Shown here in pieces: positions 1-4,090 of a DNA stretch of 5,187 bases. A program made the position numbers and the translations under genes. Each line of letters begins with the position of its first letter. Position 1 is the first letter of the stretch. The notes under the pieces were generated by a model. The model saw only the letters and a list, made by a program, of their open reading frames with translations, was not told where the DNA came from and did no database searches. Location: the NCBI GenBank assembly GCA_003561025.1, contig PWII01000081.1, positions 1-5,187 of the forward strand. The letters run 5' to 3'. Origin of the DNA: Candidatus Nealsoniibacteriota bacterium. GTDB taxonomy: Bacteria; Patescibacteriota; Minisyncoccia; Minisyncoccales; PWPS01.

Positions 1-19
1 ATATTTTTTTATTCATTCT

Positions 20-63
20 TTTTCCCCACATTATACACAGTACTTTTCCCCACCTTTTACATA
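20..63 (+). other. DnaA-box-like cluster downstream of dnaA (putative part of oriC)
   Basis: Within 44 bases there are TTTTCCCCACA (20-30), a perfect match to the DnaA-box consensus TTATNCACA (TTATACACA, 31-39), TTTTCCCCACC (44-54), and a weaker TTTTACATA (55-63) that overlaps the dnaA stop codon. All read on the plus strand, toward dnaA. Positions 1-19 to the left are almost pure A/T and could serve as an unwinding element. In many bacteria oriC lies next to dnaA, often between dnaA and dnaN; whether dnaN follows to the left cannot be seen here. The one consensus box is solid as a motif. The role of the CCCC variants and the origin call are inference. Confidence 0.5.
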
Positions 64-1409
64 GATTGCAAACTCTCTTTTATATAAGAAAAATTTTCTT
101 GTATATTATTGTCTTTCTTTATATCTCTTTCTATTTTATTAAAGGAATAAATTATTGTTGTATGATCTTTTCCTCCTAATTTTTTTGCAATACAAGGATA
201 AGAATATCCTAAATCTTTTCTTAATATATAGATAATCATCTGTCTTGCCTTTACTAACTCTTTTTTTCTTGATGAGCTTAATATATCTTTTTCGTTAATA
301 TCATAAAAATTAGATACAGCCTTTAATATCTTACTAAAAGAATATGAATTAGAGTTATCTTGCAATATATTTTTGAGAATCTTTTTTGTATTTTCTATAT
401 TAAGAGATTTTTTATTTAATTGTTGTTGTATTATTAATTTATTTAAAATACCCTCCAATTCTCTTATATTTTTTTGAGTATTTTCGGCTATATAATAACA
501 GATATCATCATTTAGAGAAAAATTTTTCTCTTGAGCTTTTGCTTTTAAGATAGCAGCCCTCGTCTCTATATCAGGATAACTGATATCCGCAATCATACCT
601 CCCTCAAATCTTGATTTTAATCTATCAGTTAAAGAACTTATTGATTTTGGTAATCTGTCAGATGAGAGAATTATCTGTTTATTTTTTTCGTATAGTTTAT
701 TAAATATATGAAAAAATTCTTCTTGAGTTTTTTCTTTTCCTGATAAGAATTGAATATCATCTATAATAAATACATCAATACCCTTATATTTATTTTTAAA
801 TTCTTCCATCTTATTTGATCTAATAGAGGATATAATTTCTGATATCAATTCTTTCGCTTGGATATAAAATATGATTTTCTTTTTATTTTTTTCTTTTATC
901 TTATTTCCAACTGATTGTAGGAGATGTGTCTTTCCTAGTCCCGTTTTACTATAAATAAAAAGGGGGTTGTATATTGAACCCGGATTTTCGGAAACAGCAA
1001 AACATGCAGCATGAGCAAGTTCATTAAATGGTCCGATAATAAAATTATCAAAACTATATTTAGGGTTTAATCCTGTATCATTATCTATATTAACTTCCAA
1101 TAATTCCATCTGGTTTATATTTTCTTCCCTATTTTCTTCCCTACTGTCTTCTGATAAAGAGAGTGAATTATCTATAGAATAATTTACCTTAACTACTTCC
1201 TTATTTATCTTCTTTAATGTTTTTATAATTATTTTATGATACTTGCTTTCAAGCCACTCTTTGACAAAAGAATTAGGAACAGCGATAGTGATATTATCAC
1301 CATTATAATCGACTATTGTCGTATTTCTAAACCAAGTATTAAAGTTTGCCTCTGATATATTTAACTGAATCTGGGCGAGAGCAGATTCCCAAAGATTTTC
1401 TTTTGTCAT
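57..1409 (-). CDS. dnaA: Chromosomal replication initiator protein DnaA
   Basis: DnaA is the cytoplasmic AAA+ ATPase that binds 9-bp DnaA boxes at oriC, melts the origin and loads the replicative helicase. The 450-residue product has the full family length. Domain I (about 1-78) begins with the typical NLWESAL segment; a short acidic linker (about 79-112) follows; the AAA+ core is about 115-335. Walker A is SKTGLGKT (154-161), Walker B is IIDD (215-218), sensor 1 is around SSDR (249-252), the arginine finger is probably R267 in SRFEGG, and sensor 2 is R316 in NIRELEG. Domain IV (about 355-450) carries the helix-turn-helix with the signature GGKDHTTI (412-419; many homologues have GGRDHTT). 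The first Walker A glycine is Ser154 here, which looks unusual. The ATG at 1409 matches the usual DnaA N-terminus; no clear Shine-Dalgarno precedes it. DnaA-box-like motifs lie at both ends of the gene, so autoregulation is plausible. Confidence 0.98.
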   Translation of the reverse strand: MTKENLWESALAQIQLNISEANFNTWFRNTTIVDYNGDNITIAVPNSFVKEWLESKYHKIIIKTLKKINKEVVKVNYSIDNSLSLSEDSREENREENINQMELLEVNIDNDTGLNPKYSFDNFIIGPFNELAHAACFAVSENPGSIYNPLFIYSKTGLGKTHLLQSVGNKIKEKNKKKIIFYIQAKELISEIISSIRSNKMEEFKNKYKGIDVFIIDDIQFLSGKEKTQEEFFHIFNKLYEKNKQIILSSDRLPKSISSLTDRLKSRFEGGMIADISYPDIETRAAILKAKAQEKNFSLNDDICYYIAENTQKNIRELEGILNKLIIQQQLNKKSLNIENTKKILKNILQDNSNSYSFSKILKAVSNFYDINEKDILSSSRKKELVKARQMIIYILRKDLGYSYPCIAKKLGGKDHTTIIYSFNKIERDIKKDNNIQENFSYIKESLQSM

Positions 1410-1430
1410 ATATTAAAGTTTAGTAAAAAG

Positions 1431-1439
1431 AGTATAGCA
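1431..1439 (-). promoter_or_regulatory. Probable extended -10 promoter for dnaA
   Basis: Read on the minus strand, the sequence is TGC followed by TATACT, an extended -10 element (TGn plus a hexamer one base off TATAAT) about 21 bases upstream of the dnaA ATG. No good -35 sits at 17 bases; the nearest is a TTTTCC-like stretch about 19 bases upstream, inside the GGGGAAAA repeat at 1454-1461. If DnaA binds those repeats it would compete with RNA polymerase here. The predicted leader is short and has no clear ribosome-binding site. Confidence 0.45.
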
Positions 1440-1452
1440 CAATAAAAAATAA

Positions 1453-1500
1453 TGGGGAAAACTAAAAAAATAGGGGAAAAGGGGAAAAGTATGTGGAAAA
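1453..1500 (-). repeat. GGGGAAAA repeat cluster with one DnaA box upstream of dnaA (putative oriC part)
   Basis: On the plus strand the octamer GGGGAAAA occurs three times (1454-1461, 1473-1480, 1481-1488) and a fourth copy is GTGGAAAA (1493-1500). On the minus strand these read TTTTCCCC, and the last reads TTTTCCACA (1500-1492), which fits the relaxed DnaA-box consensus TTWTNCACA. The same TTTTCCCC core recurs on the opposite strand downstream of dnaA at 20-54. A/T-only runs lie between and beside the copies (1441-1453 and 1463-1472). I read this as a DnaA-binding array, either for origin function or dnaA autoregulation; the motifs are seen and the function is inferred. Confidence 0.5.
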
Positions 1501-1510
1501 GATGTGAATA

Positions 1511-1527
1511 CAGGGGTTGCACCCCTG
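1511..1527. repeat. Perfect palindrome CAGGGGT-TGC-ACCCCTG around the tRNA promoter -35
   Basis: Seven-base arms CAGGGGT (1511-1517) and ACCCCTG (1521-1527) flank a three-base centre TGC. It is the most G/C-rich patch in an A/T-rich intergenic region. The promoter hexamer TTGCAC (1517-1522) occupies its centre. A run of seven T begins at 1531, so as plus-strand RNA it could also resemble a terminator, but no plus-strand gene lies upstream to be terminated. A protein-binding operator is an alternative. Confidence 0.5.
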
Positions 1528-1545
1528 CAGTTTTTTTACTATAAT
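1517..1545 (+). promoter_or_regulatory. Strong sigma-70-type promoter of the tRNA cluster
   Basis: A -35 hexamer TTGCAC (1517-1522) is followed after exactly 17 bases by a perfect -10 TATAAT (1540-1545). Transcription should start near 1552, about 9 bases before the first tRNA, which is a usual layout for a stable-RNA operon. It is the best promoter match I see in the window. Confidence 0.75.
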
Positions 1546-1560
1546 ACGGCTTGTAGATAC

Positions 1561-1634
1561 CTCCTCATAGCTCAACTGGATAGAGCGACAGCCTTCTAAG
1601 CTGTAGGTTGCAGGTTCGAGTCCTGCTGAGGAGG
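1561..1634 (+). tRNA. tRNA-Arg (anticodon TCT)
   Basis: This tRNA reads AGA codons, which should be common in an A/T-rich genome. The acceptor arms (1561-1567 and 1627-1633) pair perfectly, as do the D stem (1570-1573 with 1583-1586), the anticodon stem (1588-1592 with 1600-1604) and the T stem (1610-1614 with 1622-1626, loop TTCGAGT). The anticodon loop CTTCTAA places TCT at 1595-1597. The discriminator is G1634 and the next bases are CG, so CCA is not encoded and must be added by the CCA-adding enzyme. It is the first gene of a three-tRNA transcript. Confidence 0.95.
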
Positions 1635-1643
1635 CGTGGTTAT

Positions 1644-1720
1644 GGCGGCCGTAGCTTAATTGGCAAAGCACTCGGTTGTGGTCCGGGATTATGCGGGTTC
1701 AAGTCCCGTCGGTCGCCCCA
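1644..1720 (+). tRNA. tRNA-His (anticodon GTG), CCA encoded
   Basis: The anticodon loop TTGTGGT places GTG at 1678-1680. The acceptor arms 1645-1651 and 1710-1716 pair with one G-T wobble at 4:69. The extra G at 1644 faces the discriminator C1717, which is the G-1:C73 identity pair that histidyl-tRNA synthetase requires, so the anticodon and the identity element agree. The D stem (1654-1657 with 1666-1669) is perfect; the anticodon stem (1671-1675 with 1683-1687) and T stem (1693-1697 with 1705-1709) each have one G-T pair. CCA is encoded at 1718-1720, unlike in the two neighbouring tRNAs. It starts 9 bases after tRNA-Arg(TCT). Confidence 0.96.
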
Positions 1721-1738
1721 TCTTTAACCTATAACTAT

Positions 1739-1811
1739 GTCCTCGTAGTTCAACAGGATAGAACAGCTCCCTCCTAAGGAACAGATCCAGGTTCGAGTCC
1801 TGGCGAGGACA
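1739..1811 (+). tRNA. tRNA-Arg (anticodon CCT)
   Basis: The anticodon loop CTCCTAA places CCT at 1773-1775, so it reads AGG. The acceptor (1739-1745 with 1804-1810), D stem (1748-1751 with 1761-1764) and T stem (1787-1791 with 1799-1803, loop TTCGAGT) pair perfectly. The anticodon stem (1766-1770 with 1778-1782) has one C-A mismatch at the 28:42 position (C1767 with A1781). The variable region has only 4 bases. The discriminator is A1811 and CCA is not encoded. It ends the tRNA transcript 18 bases after tRNA-His; a T run and then a hairpin terminator follow. Confidence 0.94.
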
Positions 1812-1826
1812 CTTTTTTTATATCTA

Positions 1827-1858
1827 AAAAAGCGCACAAAATAATTTGTACGCTTTTT
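1827..1858. terminator. Bidirectional intrinsic terminator between the tRNAs and the S1 gene
   Basis: The arms 1827-1840 and 1845-1858 pair over 14 positions with a single C-A mismatch (1835/1850) around a four-base loop ATAA. The arms begin with A5 and end with T5, so on either strand the G/C-containing stem is followed by a U tract. It sits between the convergent tRNA cluster (plus) and S1 gene (minus), 18 bases past the S1 stop codon, and can serve both. Confidence 0.8.
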
Positions 1859-1876
1859 ATTTAAATATATCTTTTC

Positions 1877-2869
1877 TTATTCTGATGAGTCTTTTTTTAT
1901 TAGCTTTAGACTGAGGCGATGATCTTCCGGATTAATGGAAAGAATTTTAAAATCGTATGTTTTACCCACCTCGAGTAAATTTTCCATATCCTCTCTTGTG
2001 TCAAATTCGGAAACATGACAAAGCCCCTGAATACCTTCGTCTAATTCTATAAAAGCTCCAAAGGCGACAAATTTAGAAACTTTTCCCTTTATAAGATCTC
2101 CTTCTTTATAATTTTTTTCTATCTCTTTCCAAGGGTCTGATTTAAGTGCTTTAAGAGATAAGAAGGCTTTTCCGTCTTTTATTTTTATCATCTTTGCTTT
2201 AATCTTTTCTCCTTTCTTTAATATATCATTTGGATCTTCTACTAGGCTCCAATCCATTTCAGAAATATGGATAAGACCTTCAATACCGTCTTTTAAACGA
2301 ACAAAAGCACCAAAATCGACAATTCCTGTTATCTCTCCTTCAATAATATCTCCTTCTTTATAAGAACTTAATGATGCCTGTTTTTCTTCCATCTCTTTTG
2401 CCTTTTCAGAAAGAATAATTTTTTCTCCTTCCTTTGACAAATCAAGGATACGAACCTCCATCTCCTTTCCAATAAATTTTTGTAACTCTTTTAATACCTT
2501 TGATGAGTCTCCCCCATCTACTTTTGGATAATTCTCACTGGAAAGTTGAGAAGAGGGTATAAAAGAAGGAATGCCGGATATCTTAGTAAGAAGACCTCCT
2601 TTATTAGCTCCTTCAATCTTAACTATTAAACTCTCTTCATTTTTCTCTTGTTTCTCCAAGACACCCCATGCCATATCTTTTTTGGCTTGAATACGAGAGC
2701 ATTCCACATATCCCTCTTCTGAGTCTAGGGAGAGTATCTTAACAGTAACAAGATCACCATCGTTTAGATTCTTTAATTCATCTTTTGTCGCTTGAAACTC
2801 TCTTCCTTGTATAATTCCTGTTCCAAAAGGACCAAGCTCAACGAAAGCGGCAGCACGCCCCTTTCCCAC
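1877..2869 (-). CDS. rpsA: S1 RNA-binding domain protein, 30S ribosomal protein S1 type; 5' end uncertain
   Basis: This is a tandem S1 (OB-fold) protein of the type that helps the 30S subunit capture mRNA. Four repeats are visible, numbered from the GTG at 2869: repeat 1 (about 1-60, lacking its first strand), repeat 2 (about 80-155), repeat 3 (about 173-240, with VDFGAFVRL and GLIHISE) and repeat 4 (about 257-324, with FGAFIEL and GLCHVSE). Repeats 3 and 4 are the most canonical. Four repeats, against six in E. coli, is a short form common outside proteobacteria. GTG 2869 is the only standard start in the open frame and has GAGGG 7 bases upstream. However, the 20 in-frame codons above it encode a typical beginning of repeat 1, including IGDIVEGKI, and are cut off from an upstream ATG by TAA at 2932-2930 (see findings). 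It is transcribed alone toward the terminator at 1827-1858. Confidence 0.88.
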   Translation of the reverse strand: MGKGRAAAFVELGPFGTGIIQGREFQATKDELKNLNDGDLVTVKILSLDSEEGYVECSRIQAKKDMAWGVLEKQEKNEESLIVKIEGANKGGLLTKISGIPSFIPSSQLSSENYPKVDGGDSSKVLKELQKFIGKEMEVRILDLSKEGEKIILSEKAKEMEEKQASLSSYKEGDIIEGEITGIVDFGAFVRLKDGIEGLIHISEMDWSLVEDPNDILKKGEKIKAKMIKIKDGKAFLSLKALKSDPWKEIEKNYKEGDLIKGKVSKFVAFGAFIELDEGIQGLCHVSEFDTREDMENLLEVGKTYDFKILSINPEDHRLSLKLIKKDSSE

Positions 2870-2941
2870 TATTTTTCCCTCAACAATATCCCCAATACGA
2901 GGGATATCAAGTAAATTTTTTTCTTTTAATTATTGTTTCAT
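2870..2941 (-). other. Coding-like 5' extension of the S1 gene interrupted by TAA at codon 4
   Basis: In the S1 reading frame, an ATG at 2941-2939 is followed by AAA, CAA and then TAA (2932-2930). After that come 20 sense codons reading LKEKNLLDIPRIGDIVEGKI, which join the GTG at 2869. GDIVEGKI matches the first strand of an S1 repeat; compare GDIIEGEI and GDLIKGKV in repeats 3 and 4 of the same protein. No ATG, GTG or TTG lies in frame between the TAA and 2869. Either a rare start codon is used (ATT at 2896 or 2887 are in frame), or the TAA is an error or mutation, or repeat 1 really is shortened. Confidence 0.6.
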
Positions 2942-2949
2942 ACCCCCCA

Positions 2950-2977
2950 ATTCTACACAATTTCTTGATTTTTTCAA
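2950..2977 (-). promoter_or_regulatory. Probable promoter of the S1 gene
   Basis: On the minus strand, TTGAAA (2977-2972) and TAGAAT (2955-2950) are separated by 16 bases. Transcription would begin near 2943, inside a run of six G, only a couple of bases before the ATG at 2941. The transcript would then be nearly leaderless for that ATG. It overlaps the divergent promoter at 2965-2992. Confidence 0.6.
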
Positions 2978-2992
2978 GAGGGGTGATACAAT
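2965..2992 (+). promoter_or_regulatory. Probable promoter of the hydrolase / membrane protein / gyrA operon
   Basis: TTGATT (2965-2970) and TACAAT (2987-2992) are 16 bases apart, and TGA directly before the -10 makes an extended -10. The predicted start is near 2999, giving a leader of about 57 bases before the ATG at 3057. Positions 2964-2978 form the inverted repeat CTTGA-N5-TCAAG, which contains both this -35 and most of the opposing one. Confidence 0.6.
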
Positions 2993-3056
2993 ACGAAAGG
3001 TAAAGATAATTTTGAAGTCGAATTCGGTCATTATTAAATTATTAAAGCAAACCTGT

Positions 3057-3734
3057 ATGAATATAATTTGGCACGGGCAATCGTGTTTTCGTATCACATT
3101 TCAAGGGCAAAAAAAGACAAAAGAGCAGACAACACTCGTTATAGATCCTTTTGATGAGAGTACGGGAATAAAGATGCCAAAAAATAAAAGCATTGATATT
3201 CTTTTGTTAACCCACAACCACACAGACCATAATAATAAAAAGATAGCAGACAAGGATACTTTTGTTATTGATTCGCCGGGAGAGTATGAATTAAGAGATA
3301 TATTTATACAAGGCATTCTTTCTTTTCATGACAAAAAGAATGGAAAGGAGAGAGGATTAAATACTATTTATACTATAGAAGGTGAAGGGATAAGAATATG
3401 TCATCTTGGTGACTTTGGTGAAGAAGAGCTCACAGATGAACAGCTAAGAGAAATAGGTGATGTCGATATCTTAATGATTCCTGTTGGGGGCGTATATACG
3501 ATTGATGCAAAGGAAGCAACAAAAGTTATATCACAAATAGAGCCGAGAATTATTGTCCCTATGCATTACAAGATACCGGGATTAAAGATTAAACTTGAAG
3601 ATATCTCCCCTTTTCTAAAAGCGATTGGAGAAAAAAAAGCTACGGCAGAGGAGAAGATATCTATCCAAAAAAAGAATCTACCGACCGAAACAATGAAAGT
3701 AATACCGCTTGTTCCTCAACATAAAAATTCTTAA
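3057..3734 (+). CDS. UlaG-like metallo-beta-lactamase-fold metal-dependent hydrolase
   Basis: This 225-residue protein belongs to the metallo-beta-lactamase superfamily, in the COG2220/UlaG-like branch that begins with a WxGHS-type strand (here IWHGQSCF, residues 4-11). The metal-binding signature HNHTDH (residues 53-58; H53, H55, D57, H58) is intact. Later ligands are probably H116 and D119 in ICHLGD and H170 in VPMHY; the PVGG segment (142-145) is also typical. It lacks a signal peptide or membrane helix, so it should be cytoplasmic. The ATG at 3057 is preferred over a TTG at 3012 because homologues start right at this strand; the 15-residue extension has no family counterpart. No clear Shine-Dalgarno is present. 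It is first in a tight operon, 8 bases before a small membrane protein gene. UlaG itself is an L-ascorbate-6-phosphate lactonase, but the substrate here cannot be deduced. Confidence 0.88.
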   Translation: MNIIWHGQSCFRITFQGQKKTKEQTTLVIDPFDESTGIKMPKNKSIDILLLTHNHTDHNNKKIADKDTFVIDSPGEYELRDIFIQGILSFHDKKNGKERGLNTIYTIEGEGIRICHLGDFGEEELTDEQLREIGDVDILMIPVGGVYTIDAKEATKVISQIEPRIIVPMHYKIPGLKIKLEDISPFLKAIGEKKATAEEKISIQKKNLPTETMKVIPLVPQHKNS

Positions 3735-3742
3735 AAGAGCTG

Positions 3743-4063
3743 ATGTTTAAGGATATTCAAAAATTGCCATTAAAAAAGAGAAAAGCTATTGTTTTGGTGG
3801 TAGGAGGGATTGTAGCAATGATATTAATTACAACACAATTTATTTTAACAGCAAGAAGAATATCTTCACCTGATTTTATCTTTTTTCCTCCAATAGGAGA
3901 TAATATTGGAAAAGAAGGAGAAAAGATGATGACTGATATTGAAGAGACATATCAAAAAAAGAAAGAAGAGTTGTGGGGAGATATGCCCGAGATAGATTCA
4001 CCAAATGATAATTTTTTAGAAATAGAGACAGAAAAAGAAGAAGAGAAAACTAAAAGTGATTAA
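3743..4063 (+). CDS. Small single-pass membrane protein of unknown function
   Basis: I do not recognise a family for this 106-residue protein. A lysine-rich N-terminus (LKKRK, residues 10-14) is followed by one hydrophobic helix at about 15-36. By the positive-inside rule the N-terminus is cytoplasmic and the rest lies outside the membrane. The helix looks like an uncleaved anchor: there is no clear signal-peptidase site. The remainder (about 38-106) is hydrophilic, with a helical, charged stretch at about 55-80 and a very acidic Glu/Lys tail. It starts 8 bases after the hydrolase stop with a weak AGAG as possible ribosome-binding site, and ends 27 bases before gyrA, so all three are probably co-transcribed. 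Composition matches its neighbours and gives no sign of transfer. Confidence 0.75.
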   Translation: MFKDIQKLPLKKRKAIVLVVGGIVAMILITTQFILTARRISSPDFIFFPPIGDNIGKEGEKMMTDIEETYQKKKEELWGDMPEIDSPNDNFLEIETEKEEEKTKSD

Positions 4064-4090
4064 TAAAAATAAAGATAATGTAGAGCAAAA

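Noticed and set aside
1511..1537. Hairpin plus seven T as a plus-strand intrinsic terminator
   Set aside because: No plus-strand gene lies upstream, and the element coincides with a near-perfect promoter for the tRNAs, so promoter or operator is the better reading.
1462..1671. 69-codon open frame on the minus strand across the tRNA genes
   Set aside because: It runs antisense through tRNA-Arg(TCT) and into tRNA-His; stable RNA sequence often leaves such frames open, and its SAGLEPATYSLEG-type text is a well-known tRNA-antisense artefact.
2930..2932. Alternative genetic code with a reassigned stop explaining the S1 frame
   Set aside because: The known candidate-phylum recoding (Gracilibacteria, Absconditabacteria) affects UGA, not UAA, and UAA ends all four complete genes here.
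3019..3045. CGAATTCG palindrome (3019-3026) and tandem ATTATTAA (3030-3045) in the hydrolase leader
   Set aside because: Both are short and expected by chance in A/T-rich DNA; no structure or regulator family suggests a role.
3012..3056. TTG start giving the hydrolase 15 extra residues
   Set aside because: The family begins at the WxGxS strand encoded right after ATG 3057; the extension has no recognisable counterpart and lies in the predicted untranslated leader.
3101..3316. 71-codon open frame on the minus strand inside the hydrolase gene
   Set aside because: It is antisense to a well-supported gene with intact metal-binding motifs and has no promoter or ribosome-binding site of its own.
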